Below, in pieces: positions 34,967-47,069 of a stretch of 64,000 nucleotides of DNA. The notes below the pieces were generated by a model, which was given only the letters and a program-made list of their open reading frames with translations, had not been told where the DNA came from and ran no database searches. The translations under genes were made by a program, and so were the position numbers. Positions within the stretch are counted from its first letter, which is position 1. Every line of letters starts with the position of its first letter. The stretch is from Gordionus sp. m RMFG-2023 (taxonomy: Eukaryota > Nematomorpha > Gordioida > Chordodea > Parachordodidae). Location of the stretch: contig NC_088777.1 in the NCBI RefSeq assembly GCF_954871325.1, positions 27,257,366 through 27,321,365 of the forward strand. Reading direction: 5' to 3'.

Positions 34967-35690
34967 TTATATTTTTTTGTAAAGATCTTCGATCTTTAAA
35001 TGCAACAGAAAGTGAAGGATTTTAAAGCTAGGCCAAGAGATAAATGTTGGTGTTACATATGGATAACAAAATATAAAAGTTGTGAACCGGAAAACTCTCA
35101 TGAATACTATAGGTCCAAAAATATACCATAAAATAAAATTTAAGATTAAAAGCATGATCAATAATAATTACTTGTCCATAATCACTGATATTTGACGGAT
35201 GACTTTAAAAATCTAAGTTTTTTAACCATTACAGGACATATTATCATTAAGGATTTTAAATTAAAAACATTTGTTTTGGCCACAAGGGCAATGGATGAAA
35301 AAAACGTCAAAATTAAAAGTGAAGTCAATTTTAGGAGAATATACAGAAGAAAATTACTTAAATAAATGTATAGTTGTGAGTGATAACGGAATCTTATAAG
35401 TGCATTCAAAGATGACGAAACACTAGCATGTATATGCCATATACTAAATAATATTATGCATTATATTTTTGACAATTGTTAAATAGCCTAAATATAAATG
35501 GTGTAAAAAAATAGTGCAATATTTCAAACAATCTACAGCTAATATCAAACTAAGCCACACCCTTAAACAAGATGTAAAAGCGAGTTTCTTAAAATCATAT
35601 TCTGAAATACAGGTGTACTTGTTTAGCAAGCAAAAATTAAATAGATTAGCCACAATTGATATCAGTATCATACGCGAGTTAGATAAATTT
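34967..35690 (+). pseudogene. hAT transposase fragment (BED-type lineage), broken
   Basis: Plus-strand pieces in order: FFCKDLRSLNATESEGF (about 34970-35020), which matches the I..DL.P....ES.GF block of BED-hAT transposases; DDFKNLSF and TGHIIIKDFKLKTFVLATRA (35200-35290); VVSDNG near 35370; and AFKDDETLACICHILNNIMH (about 35404-35465), the family's AF.D....C..H.LN block. At least six interruptions. No terminal repeats could be paired, so its boundaries are unknown. The OTU-like frame at 35714 follows directly. Confidence 0.75.
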
Positions 35691-35713
35691 TAGGATTCAT
35701 AGGGGATAACACA

Positions 35714-35947
35714 ATGGATTACATTGTGAAAAACAAAATGGGTTGCAATGGCACATGGGCCACAGATATTGAGATTACCTGTGCGGCTACATTGCTTCAA
35801 ACAAACATCTTCATTTTTTTAAATGACAAATGGCTTTTATTTCATCCATTATTTATTATTCCTGAAATAAATAAATTTATTGGTTGTATCTATATAAGAA
35901 ATAAAAATATAAATTATCATTATAGTGTAGTTTTATCCTGTAAATAA
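35714..35947 (+). CDS. OTU-type cysteine protease-like domain, C-terminal half
   Basis: A 77-codon open frame that resembles the second half of OTU-family deubiquitinase domains. MGCNGTWATDIEITCAATLL matches the M...G.W....E...A..LL block. Then come NIFIFLNDKWLLF and, near the end, NYHYSVVLSC, whose HY.VV carries the usual catalytic His. The N-terminal DGNC box with the catalytic Cys is not visible in the 200 bases upstream, where the reading belongs to a hAT transposase. It is therefore either a fragment of a longer spliced gene or a piece carried by a transposon; OTU domains do occur in some transposable elements. Most likely it is not functional alone. The ATG start is simply the first Met. 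Confidence 0.6.
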   Translation: MDYIVKNKMGCNGTWATDIEITCAATLLQTNIFIFLNDKWLLFHPLFIIPEINKFIGCIYIRNKNINYHYSVVLSCK

Positions 35948-37968
35948 CATATTATCAATTCATTTATAAATATATATATCTGAGGAATTTTTTATATTTT
36001 AATAAAAAGTAGTATCTAGTCAACTAATTGTATTTGTGCATAAAGGTATATTTGTTGTAGCCTATTTTTATCATGTAAATAATATATTATCAATTCATTT
36101 CAATAACAGTTTATTTAAAAATATTAATGTTTAACTCTTCAAATCATGTAAAAATCCCATATAATCGGCATGATTAGGTGGGGTCTATGTAATCCCTCCC
36201 AAGTTCCAAATAACCATTATAGGTGCTGAATAATCAAACAAAATTAAAAATTATTTTGCAGATATATACTTTACCTACAAATATTAAGCTAAAAGATCCA
36301 TGCAAAAAATAGGTAATAACATTTTTTATACAATTGGAGTATGTATAGCCTCCCCCCCCCCTCCATGCTATAAAGGATTAAGTTATTTTTGTATCTATCT
36401 TTTTAAATTATTTTATGAAAAGTAAAGAAAAATTTTCTTATCAGTTAGAATAATATATTATTAAATTTTAGAAGGTTAATTATCAGTTTTGACTATTGGT
36501 CATATTTATTAAATGTAAATATCTAATTTGAACAAAAAATGCAGTGGAGGCTTAAAATGTAAGAAACCAGATAAATTAAAAAATTGTTTTTAATTCTTAT
36601 TTATTAAAAAAAACTAGAGTCTTTGAGATTAGTATATGGCAATTAAAATTTAATAAATAAATATTCTTTGATTAAATATTAGGGTGTTTTAAAAAAAAAC
36701 TTGGGTTCAAATTATTTTTTAATTTTCAGATGATAAAACTAAAAATAAATTTTATGTCAAAATACATCAAAAAATTGTACAGTATAAAACTAGTAAATGT
36801 ATTTTTATAACCTTTTTATTTATATTTTTCATATTAAATATGATTACAATCAATGAGCATAATCAAAATATATTTATTGCATTTATAAACCCATATTCAT
36901 ATTTTTTTAGTTTTTCAATTTGAATCGTTTGCTATAGGAGATTTTGTTGTGCATATTTAACTCTTTCAATTTTATAAACTTAGGTAAGTAGGACGACTTC
37001 TTGTTAATAAGTAGGTCTTCTTGGATTTTAAAAATTTAGCTGGATTATTTTTCATTTGCAGAATTCAGCTAAAATTATTTTGAATGATATAAATATTTAA
37101 AAATATGGCTTAGTTTATCCTCTTCATTGTTACTCCTTAAGACATTAATAAAAATATTTAGATTATTAATATAAAATATTACCTTAGTGTTTTTCTCAAG
37201 TAAATAAAAATTATTATAAAAAATGGAAGAATTAAACACATCTTTTAAATATAGCGGTATATCATTTTTGGGATTTAATAAACGAGGGTATGATACTTAG
37301 TATTTTCACTAAATATCTCAGGTCTGATATTTAGTTTTTTCACTAAATATCACGGGCGTTAGTAGCAGTCACGGCCATAATAAAAGGCCGTGTGGTTAAA
37401 GGTTCATAATTATTTAAGTATGGGCATTTGGTTAACTTTTTAAAATATATTATATTCTCATTTGATTTGATAACAATGTAATTGAGCTTGGGTGGCTTTA
37501 TGAATAATAAAAATAAAACTTAAATATATCATTATTTTTGTTTATATTTTTTTTTAAATTATTTTTATTTTTTTTACTACGGAAATATTAAATAATGAGC
37601 AATCTCCCAAAATAAATCTCTCCTGCGAAGAGTGGCATTAAAAATTAAAAAATCTCGCTGAATAATGATAAATCTAAATTTTTTTATTAAAACTAAATTT
37701 AAGAAAATTTATGTAAGAAATGTATGTAAGAACTTATAGGCATTTTGAGTTATTTTTTCTAACCAATAATTTTAAAATCATTCTTCGAATATTAATTAGC
37801 ATAAGCCTATCTAGGCTTTATTTTAATTGTATGCGGTTTTAGATGAAATAATTAAGATGCTAATGTAATTATAAACGATTTATTATTAATTATGGAGAAT
37901 ATGGTAAGAATGACCATTATGCTTGGATATTACAGTTTTTAATATAGTTTTTAAATAAGTGTTCTGAC
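35948..37968. other. Gene-free AT-rich stretch
   Basis: The segment around 35936-35970 recurs at about 36071-36105 (AAATAA.ATATTATCAATTCA), a local duplication just after the OTU frame. At 37302-37355 a GATAYTTAGT-TTTTCACTAAATAT unit occurs twice. C-runs lie near 36352. No gene is supported. Confidence 0.5.
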
Positions 37969-39245
37969 CAGGGGTGTAGACAAAGGGAAAGGGCTAAACC
38001 TCCCTCACTGGGAAATATGATTAATGACAATTTTCTTTTAAATTGATAAAACTCCTTCCATATTCTAAATAAAATTATCTCAGAAAATTCTTATTTAAAA
38101 AAGAACGTAAAAAAATCTTACAAATCTAGGAATAAACAATACCATCATTTTATTTTATAATCCATTTTCACAATTTTTTTTACAAATTATAATTGTAAAA
38201 CGTAACGCTTCTCGGAGAGGTTAGGCGCACTTAACATTACTTTATTAAACAGCTTAAAGAAAAAAAATAGCTATCCTAAATTTTTTTTAATTTTACCATA
38301 ACCAATCCATCTCATTTTGATATAACATTTTACAAAGTTGCCTCAAATTATGTCATCTGTCGGAAATGTTTCCATGCTTAATTTTCTTTTGGCTAAAATA
38401 TCGAGTTAGCCTTTTATTTTTAAATCCTCATATTTTGAAATCAGGAAAAAAGTTGATTTTATAAATAATGTTGGTAATATTTTTTTTAGATATTTCATTT
38501 AATTTTTTTATTATAATTGCATTCTTTAGATTCTTTGTTCAATCTTAAATTTAATACAAATTTTTGAAATGCTAATAACTTTTCATACCTAAAGGTGTGC
38601 TATTATTTCGCTTATTAAAACTAGTATTTGTTTATTGACTGGAAAAACTGATTGATGGAATTGTAAGTACTAATCTGACATTTAATATGGTATGAGCTCA
38701 CCCAAAAATATTTGCTTGTTTTGCATGTTGCTAATCTTGGCAATTTTATCTTATTTTGTCAGTAATGCATTTTTCTTTAAACTATCTACCAAACTAATTG
38801 AAGAATCAATGTAATAAATTTTAACCAATTTTTGATTTAAGTTCCAGATTTAATGCTTCCAGGAATTTGGTTGATTTTACGCTTTAATGCGTGATATAAA
38901 TTTTATTTGTCTTATAGTACGGTTCCCTTTTAGTGTGTGAAAAAAATGACGGAAGAATTAATAAATATTAGCGCAAACAAACCAGCTATTTTCCATTCTA
39001 TAATGAATAATGCCAAATTTGGCAATTTTTCTTATTTTGCTAATAAACTTTTTTTATACTGTCTATTAAACAAATTAAATTATAGTTAATACGGAACATC
39101 GATAAAATTTTCGGAATAGATTTTCAGTTGCTTAAATCATAGATTTGCCAAAATTTTGTTACTAATAATTTTTTTCCTTTTACTGGCTACTATAATCGTT
39201 TAAGTACTCAATTGGTACTAATAAAGCAAGAAATATTGATATAAT
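37969..39245. mobile_element. hAT family C relic, third copy
   Basis: The left terminus CAGGGGTGTAGACAAAGGG resembles CAGTGGCGAAGACAAGGGG at 47941. The sequence from 38875 to 39245 aligns with 10940-13560 (outside its nested hAT), with 32045-32530 inverted, and with 49745-49885. It shares CCAAAATTTTGTTACTAATA and GGTACTAATAAAGCA with those copies. The right end is eroded, so the boundary is approximate. Two related blocks at 38740 and 39010 look like an internal duplication. Confidence 0.55.
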
Positions 39246-39994
39246 TTGCAATTAGTTAGTAGAACTATTCAGCCGTCAAATTTAACGGCGATAATATTAA
39301 GATGTATAAATCCTGTCTATGTCACTATTCTGATACACAAGTTGAAGCATATAAAGAAATTACTCAGGATTATCAAACTATTATGGTAATTATAGATATA
39401 AATATCATTTTGAATGATACGATCAAGTTAGAATATTTGGAAAGCATTAAATAAAATGTAAATATAAGCCTAAAAATATGTAATGATATATTTTTAATTC
39501 TACATTCAAATGCTGCCTCAGAGATAAGTTTAATGAATATTAGGCGAAAAACAAAATGAGAGATTTATTAACGTAAAAATTATATATTTTCCTAATTCTT
39601 TTATTAGAATCTTATTAATATTATTTACAATATGATCGGTGCTGATTTTATAAAAGTGCAGCAATTTTATTCTCTGTAATATTGTATAACTACAATAATT
39701 TTATATTTATAATTAATTGATTTAATATATTGAGTATGCATTTTTTTTATATTTAACATGTGATGTATGATTTTTGCAATATCGTTGTAAATCTAATATA
39801 AAATATATATTTTCAATGAATATTATTTTATATAGGTAATGAATATGATTTTAGATGTGCATTTTTTAAAAATAAAATATATGATTATCGTATAATATAC
39901 TATTCTTTTTTTTACTAAAAATTTAAATCGTTTGAACTTATTTTCAAAAAATAGGAAATAATATAAATCATGTATATCAAAGAAGCCATTTAAG

Positions 39995-40070
39995 GGAACC
40001 CGGTCGAAGACCGAGCAAAAGCGGGCCGAAGACCCGTAAATGGGGGTATGGGGGCATGGGGGCGGAGCCT
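39995..40070. repeat. Shared hAT subterminal GC block
   Basis: ACCCGGTCGAAGACCGAGC, GCGGGCCGAAGACCCG and GGCGGAGCC occur in the same order as at 13000-13075, next to the right end of the hAT at 11113-13122. It probably marks the end of a decayed relative. Confidence 0.55.
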
Positions 40071-40290
40071 CCATATAAATATGGCCGCTATAAAAAATGC
40101 CCACAAGGCCGTAGCATTGAGTAGATATATCATCTTCTAAATCTATAATGGAGGACATTATTAAAACCTAGAATTTATATTATATTATAATTAAATTAAT
40201 AAATAAATATAACTTGTTCTTATAAAAAATTTGGGAAATTGTTGAAATATAAAATCCGGTAGAAAGGTGGTTGATAAAATATGATGTAGA

Positions 40291-40442
40291 TAGATATTAA
40301 AAGGATCGGGATCGAATATTTAAAAAATAATCTCGACCACGATCCTCAATTTAAGGTCAGGATTCTAAATCCGAGAAAATTGACAAATTTAGGATCGAAT
40401 GCAGGATCGGCGATCTTTTGATTCGATCCTTTAACAACTCTG
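40291..40442. mobile_element. Small hAT-type MITE candidate, GGATCG family
   Basis: Left end TAGATATTAAAAGGATCG; right end, inverted, CAGAGTTGTTAAAGGATCG. About 150 bases with several GATCG repeats. The CAGAGTTGTT end equals that of the family B copy at 3391. No TSD was found. Confidence 0.45.
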
Positions 40443-42446
40443 ATCATTCTCATCATCATTCTTGTCATTTATTTATTTCTATTTATCGGTATATCATTAT
40501 TATAAACATATTATTGCTGTTAGTTCACTATCTAATTTAATTTCTTTTGAATTTGTTTTACTTAGTTATCATTATTATTCACTGAAGAGAAGTGTATTTT
40601 CATTATTTTCAACTCAATTTATCGTTTAAGCTATATCTGAACATATATTGTATTTGTTCCTTTAAATGTTTTCTTATGTATTATTTAATTCTCAAAGGGA
40701 TAGGCCTTTATATATCATTCATTTTAAGAATTTATTTTATCGAATAAATAGTTATTTCCATAAATAAAACTTCATTAGATATAGATACATTGACTAAATT
40801 GTTTATTACTAATTTTCTAACTACAATTATCTTATATATCATTAAATTCTAGAAGGGATAGACTTATAAATTATATTTATCAGCGCTTTTTCTTAAAAGA
40901 TCTATATAGGTAATCTATTTATATCTGTGTTCTAGCCTGAAATGCATTTTTGTATATGTTTCTCATATAAATAAAATGCTACTATATTCAGTTTATGAAG
41001 CCATATATTTTGTATAAATAATATAATAACTCGATGGCAATATTAAAATAACTATAAATGGAACCTTATTAAAACTAGATGCAAGGAATCTAATGGGTTA
41101 TTTTTAATATCCTAACTACATTTATCATTTTTCATTTATAATATAATTATTTTATTCTAGAAGGAATAGGCCTATATATGTCATTCAATCTTTCAATTTA
41201 TTTTGTCGATAAAATAGTAAACTCCATGAATAGTACTTCATTAGAACTAGATGCATTTTTAAATTGGTGGTTTTCAATATCCTAACAACGTTTATCCCAC
41301 TATATTTGACAATGATTGACCGTAAAATCTTATTCAGAGTTTACCATACTGTGGTCTGATTGTCTTAACTTTTTTTTAATTCTAAATTCTATTCAGAAAA
41401 TCTTAAATATTTGTCTAAAAACACTTCATATTTTTTGAAAGAATTGAGACGAGCTAAGACATTCGAAAATTATGGCCAGTATAATTCTATCCAAATTTAA
41501 CATCTGTCCATTTAAAGTGTGTGATTGCTATTCTTAAAGGCGGACTTTCTGTAAGATATAGGTAAAAGATTAAATAAATTTCATAATTAACCTTACTTTA
41601 ACTGGTAACTTATACGTTATGTAGTATGGCACTCAACTATAATTAGATAGCAGCATAGTTAGAACCACACACGGATTTCCACCGGGGTAGGGAACCATAG
41701 AGGGGGGTTTCAGGTTGTGCCAAAACTCCTAGCTGGCTATAACTCCATCCCAAACTTCTTAATAAGGGTAAAACTTTTAAATTCCAGTTGCATATATTAG
41801 ATAGTCTATCACCCAATATATGTTCTAAGTTAGGCAATTTTTAAATTTAAGGGAAAGAATTATAGAAATAAAATAATTAATCTTGCTTCATTAACCTTGA
41901 AAACTAGCAAAGTCCCAAACCCATACTACCTGTTAGTTGATAAATGGTTTGATATATCGTGTATTCTAATAAAAATTAAGTTCATATTGAATATAATTTC
42001 TTCAAAATATATCCGGTTAAAAAATTTTTTCCTTTTTCCCTTTATACTATTAAATATAACATATAACAAGTAAATCAATATTCCACTCTAATGCTTATGT
42101 TTTCTAAATACCTTATAATATAAGATAATAACCTGATCGGATGGCCCTGCCCTCCCCTTTTACAATATTTGAAACCAAGGATATCATCCAGAATATATCT
42201 TATGAGTAGCACAAAAAAATGAAAATGAATATATAGTTTGGTCTCTTTATCTCCGATAAGGATTATCACTCGAAATATATCTTGTAGGTAGCACACAAAT
42301 AAGTAATGGAACTTTTTAAACTATATTTACATCAGAATGACATGATTGAAATGAATATATATATATATATTACTTTTTTCTTTTTCCCTTTCTCTCTGTT
42401 ACAGAATCACCACGGTAATCATAATAAATTTTAAAAAAAATTTTCA

Positions 42447-45300
42447 ATGAAGGACCACAGTATTAAAGTGATCACTTTAAATATAAGATCCCTGAATGAC
42501 AAATAACTATACTTAGTCAAGTCATGAATGATCAACATTATGATATCCTCCTTTTACAAGAAACCCACCTTAAAGTAACTGAAGTAAGGAATCTCTTAGA
42601 TTATACCTTATATTGCAGCTCGAACGCTGAACACGTATGGGCTGGGGTGGCGATTTTAATACATAATAAATTAATGAAATTCGTAAGCTTCAACCCAATC
42701 TCCAGTCGAATATGCTGCCTCACCTTAAACTTAGGATACAAAAAAATTCATTTGTTTAACGTATACGCACCTCACAATGATAGTATCTTTTATATGGAAT
42801 TGGAAAATATTTTAAAGAAACTACCGTGTCGGGATGGTATCATTTTAGCAGGCGATTTCAATGCTTCGGTAGGCAAACCTAATAATTCTTCCTGCCTTGG
42901 AAACGCCGCATTAGTACAAAGTACGAACCCCAACGGTAAAAGGTTAATAGAAATCTGTGAACTCTTCAACATGAAAATTGGAAATATGTTCTTCAATCAT
43001 CCTATTCATCACATCATGACTTACAAGAGTCCTTCCTTTGGCACTACCTCACAGATAGATTACTTTGTAATTTCCACAAAAATCTTAAAGTGGGTAAGAG
43101 CCATCAGAGTAATCAGTAAATTAAACCTTACACTTTTTACAGACCATTACCCACTGGGCTGTGAACTCAGAATCAACAATAGCATTTTCCCAAATCACAT
43201 TAAACAGAACTGTCTCACCAGTGTAAGATTCATAGCCAGAAAAGATTTGGCACAGCTCAATGACTTAGAGGTGAAGGAAGAGTTCGTCACTAAATTAGCA
43301 ACATGGAGGAATACATTATAGCATGATTAACCCAAATATGACCTGGAAAAACATTAAGCTGAATTTATTAGTTAGTATTACATCATGTTTAAGACCACGC
43401 ATTAAACGCAGAGAGTGGCTCACCCCTTCGACTATACAAATAATTAAAAATCTAACAATAAATATATCCCATTACCAATACGCTAAACATCACAGGAGGT
43501 ACATTACTCACCGCATAAGGGCCGACAAAAGGCTGTTTATTGCTAATTTAACTAAATCTATCCAATTCAATTTTGATAACAATAACATTTATAAGGCTTT
43601 CCAATCTCTTAAACTACTCATCACCTTCAAGACCAAACCTTTACCAAGACTACACTTAAGTAACAATAAGATTATAACTGACCCAAAGGAGCAATTAGAC
43701 ATATGAATAGACCATTACATGAATCTCTACAGAACGAGGTGGCCCAGACCTATATGTGACTACCCTTTCCAATCACCTAGTCAGAACCTGAACAAGTTGG
43801 ATATAATCGGTGCCATTAAACGACTAAAAATGCATAAAGCTGCTGGAGTCGATGGGATCTTTGCAGAACTCTGGAGGATAGATGTAGACCTAAGTGCCAG
43901 TTTACTACTTCCCCTCTTTATGAAGATATGGAATACGGGTAATTTTCCTGACGAATGATGACATCAATAATACTGAACTTCCCTAAGAACAAGACTCCAA
44001 ACAGCCTTAAGGATTTCAGAGGTATTGCACTGATTCCAGTTACTCTAAAAATGTTCACATACATCATATCTGTCAGGATTACACCAATCATTAACAGGTT
44101 CCTCCCTAACACTATCACATCATACAGGAAGGGTAGAAATACTACGGAGTTTGACTATGGCACTTAAAGTTATTCTGGAAAAGGCTAGAATCCATAAATC
44201 CCCCATCTTTGCCCATGATTGATTTAAGTCAAGCCTTCGATTCCATTATACAGCACTAGATATGGCCCTTGCTGGAAATCATAGGAATAGATAAGCATCT
44301 GATATCGCTAATTAAGATAATTTACAATCATAGCGTAGTACCTCAACATCTAAATGTAAAATCACAACCTTTTAAAGCAAATATGGGCCTTAAACAAGGA
44401 TGCATTCTCTCGCCTATTATTTTTAATGTAATAATAAATGATATCCTAAATAAATCCTTTAAACAAGAATATGCACTCAACCCACATTACAGGGATCAAC
44501 AGCACCACAATGACATGATGTTATGCCGACGACGTGTGTATATTAGCTAACTCGGAATACAAGATAAGAAATATTTTATCATTATTTGTCAACAAATGTT
44601 ATGAATATGGATTAAGAGTTAACTACACAAAAACCCAGCTTTTCACCTCAAATACATATGCGAGTAACTTAAACCCCCTTTAACTTTGAGGGTAATACGA
44701 TAGAATTAGTTTCAGATTTCAAATACCTAGGAACCAAGATAACATCATTAGGCTTCACAATATTAGATACGAATTCGAGAACTAATAATGCTAGACTCCG
44801 GTATTATCAACTGTCGAAATTTGGTCATCCAACCAAATATCAATTAATTTAAAAAAAGACTCTTTAAGTCCCTAATTGTACCCATTCTTACCTACGGACT
44901 GGAGACTTGGCAGGACACTAAAAGCAACATCAACGCAACTCAAACATTTATAAACAAATGCCTAAGAAGAATCACTAAAACATATTACCCATACAACACC
45001 TCAAATTCAAGGCTCTGGAATAGATGCGACATCCTACCAATCAATCGACTCATTCCCATGAGGAGATTAGAATTACTAGGCCATAGCTTAAGACACTCGC
45101 AGGAAAATATGATATTCTCGTCCATGAAATGGCCCCCTGACGGTAGGAAGAAAAGTACCCCTAAATACTATTGGTTGGCGAAATGTTTGAAGGATATAGA
45201 CTTGATCAACCTCTCGTTTGCAGATTTCATGGCACTCAGCAAGAACAAGAAATACCTAAAAGAACATCTAAAATACATGCTAAAATATGGCCTAAATTAA
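42447..45300 (+). pseudogene. LINE endonuclease/reverse transcriptase ORF, lightly broken
   Basis: Starts MKDHSIKVITLNIRSLNDK (42447) and meets TAA at 42504 plus a frame change. The endonuclease core is otherwise open from 42524 to 43321: LLLQETHLK, WAGVAILIHNK, NVYAPHNDS, LAGDFNASVGK, TSQIDYFVIS and a final FTDHYPLG with the catalytic His. The RT follows: KMHKAAGVDGIFAELW, RGIALIPVTLKMF, MGLKQGCILSPIIFNVIIND and CYADDVCILANS near 44522-44557. The C-terminal domain is RRLELLGHSLRHSQ with PKYYWLAKCL (45058-45300). Breaks: TAG 43319, TGA near 43704, frame changes near 43950, 44155, 44215-44265, 44515 and 44680. Catalytic motifs survive, so the decay is modest. Confidence 0.9.
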
Positions 45301-45895
45301 AATAGGAACCGTTTCTCTTCTTTTTCTTTTCTTGCAATGGCTAGAACAAAGCATGTTTGATGATGATAATAATCTGGACTACGCAACTTTCCTCATATGA
45401 ACACACAAGTTTTCCTTCTGGACACATGATATCGGCGACAATAACGACAACAGCTACAACAACAAATAGAATAATGGATAATGATAACGAACACTGGTTA
45501 TGATAATAACGCAATAACACCGACGAACCCAAATATCTTTTGCACAGCGCGTACAAGGTCTACAGGACACGCGATATCAACACACTGAACAAACAAAGAA
45601 GGGACTCATCATGCAAACTTAACTTAAACTCTCAATACTCACCAAGATATAAGAGTTATTATTGTTTTTTTTTGTTGCCTCACTGAATAACCATATCAGG
45701 ATTCAGGTACATTATTACATTACATTATATTTCTTAACACACTAATACATCACCACTTTCGTACTTTTCCCTTCTTCACTTTGCTAGCTGGCTAAATAGT
45801 GGTACCGTCCACTATAATAAAACGGATATACATCATGTATAGGATCTATATACTAGTGAATATACTTGGTGCACGCCCAACTCCTGGTGGGTGAT

Positions 45896-45918
45896 GAAAT
45901 TGCACTTCGTGCAATTTC
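45896..45918 (+). promoter_or_regulatory. Hairpin at the LINE 3' end
   Basis: GAAATTGCAC, a TTC loop, then GTGCAATTTC form a perfect 10-base-pair stem about 30 bases before the element's end. In many LINEs a 3' stem-loop is what the reverse transcriptase recognises; that role is inferred here. Confidence 0.65.
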
Positions 45919-45948
45919 TAGGCGTGGTAATGAATGAATGAATAAATT

Positions 45949-46122
45949 TTTTTCAAAAATAGCAACTTAAGCACCCCAATAATCAATAATCAAGCACCTT
46001 TATGTTTAAGCCTATTTATTATATAATTCGCCTAATCAGATTGTTATTATAAAATATTTATTAACCGAAATAGTTTTCTAAATTTACATTCTATTTTTAA
46101 ATGTGGTTTAAAATATAGTTTC
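45949..46122 (+). other. Upstream region of the SFT2-like gene
   Basis: 174 bases between the LINE tail and the ATG. AT-rich, with no distinct promoter motif. It must hold the promoter if the gene is expressed. Confidence 0.35.
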
Positions 46123-46581
46123 ATGGAAAATTTAAAGTTTCAAGCCTTATTAAATTCTTTTCAATTCAAATTGAATGGTGATAACTTGCAATTATCTCTT
46201 GTGGAAACGGTATTATTATTATAATAAAAAAACTTCTCTTATTTTTATCAGTTCACAGTGGATACAAATGAAACTAATAAAAATTGGACATATCGTATAC
46301 GAGCTTTTATTATTACATTTATTATAGGATTACTATTCGCCTTAATAGTAAAAAAACTACATATTAAAAAATGATTTAATGTATTTTATACAGGGTTGCC
46401 TATTTTTGTGGATTGGAGCTATTTTAATATTTGCTATTCTTTTTACATTGGGCAACCTTATATCATTGATGAGGTAAAATATATATTGTGAACTACCAAT
46501 GGCTTATTCAGGAATTATTTAGGCCCAAATAGGCTGGGATTTTACCCTTACGCTAACAGTGCTGGCAAGCACCATGTTTAG
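46123..46581 (+). CDS. SFT2-domain vesicle transport protein, N-terminal exons
   Basis: Host gene for a small Golgi/endosome membrane protein of the SFT2 family, which acts in retrograde fusion of vesicles with the Golgi. Exon 1, 46123-46209 (MENLKFQALLNSFQ...); 42-base intron; exon 2, 46252-46347 (FTVDTNETNKNWTYRIRAF then IITFIIGLLFALI); 46-base intron; exon 3, 46394-46473 (GCLFLWIGAILIF then AILFTLGNLISLM); exon 4 probably opens at 46570 with STMF after a 96-base intron. All introns are GT-AG and phases agree. The order basic segment, membrane helix, LW, second helix, F..LYTLGN..SL.ST.F is the SFT2 signature. Only about half of the usual 160 residues is found: a TAA follows STMFS, and the GP..Q..M and WYSLSYIPYAR parts are missing. 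The gene is either truncated or its later exons escape me. Confidence 0.7.
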
Positions 46582-47069
46582 CTAATAATAGTTTTTATAG
46601 GATTCTATTAGTCCTAAATATAATTATGATATATAAACTAATTAAATAAATTGGTTTATACAAAGTTAGCTTTAGATTTGCTTTAAATTTTTATTTTTTC
46701 ATTAAATCAATGAAGCTAAATGTTGATTCTACATTTTATATTCCACTTTACCTTTAGTGGAAGATTTATGTAATTATAATAAGATACCACGCAAAGGGAT
46801 ATGCAATATGCAAGTCCTTTTAAATTTATTTCTAAGCTTTTATTGTATATGAGTGGAAATTTGATCCTAATAATTATAAAAAATATTTATTCTTTTAATT
46901 CTTACAAAGGTAAAGCTGTTAATCTCAATAAATAAATTTTAGAAAAGTTTAAATTTAACTCTATTTAGTATAGCCGCTGATGGCCGTAACATATAATTAA
47001 GTTCCACCAATGCTATCCCTTTTCTCTCCTTTTTATTCTTTTAAAAACAAGTAAAACAAAATCCAGGAT
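46582..47069. other. Stretch after the SFT2-like exons
   Basis: AT-rich. A TTTAG acceptor at about 46755 precedes an open reading WKIYVIIIRYHAKGYAICKS to a stop near 46820. It could be a decayed SFT2 C-terminus (W..L..IP.A....C), but the match is too weak to call. Confidence 0.3.

Larger units (their letters stand above)
39246..42446. other. Long stretch with no supported gene
   Basis: Contains the GC-rich block at 39995-40070 and a small MITE candidate at 40291. An open reading at about 39301-39450 (MYKSCLCHYSDTQVEAYKEI) has protein-like composition but matches nothing I recognise. The rest to the LINE start is AT-rich with a TA microsatellite at 42356-42371. Confidence 0.45.
42447..45948 (+). 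mobile_element. RTE-like LINE, second family
   Basis: About 3.5 kb. An endonuclease/RT reading is followed by a 3' UTR of about 650 bases that ends with a strong hairpin and a TAATGAATGAATGAATAAA tail instead of poly(A), a tail style seen in RTE-clade elements. The protein is only distantly related to the LINEs at 14665 and 57119. The 5' boundary is uncertain and no TSD was found. It lies 175 bases upstream of the SFT2-like gene, in the same orientation. Confidence 0.85.

Noticed and set aside
39301-39450. Open reading MYKSCLCHYSDTQVEAYKEI and onward
   Set aside because: Protein-like composition for about 46 codons, but no family match and no clear splice sites.
39823-40158. 111-codon minus-strand frame
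   Set aside because: It overlaps the GC-rich hAT subterminal block shared with 13000-13075, so the frame is a by-product of repeat sequence.
41643-41837. 64-codon minus-strand frame and a GC-richer patch
   Set aside because: No motif on either strand. Possibly an old repeat end, but no second copy was seen.
46746-46820. Possible SFT2 C-terminal exon (WKIYV...HAKGYAICKS)
   Set aside because: Only W, A and C positions agree with the family. Not enough to extend the gene model.
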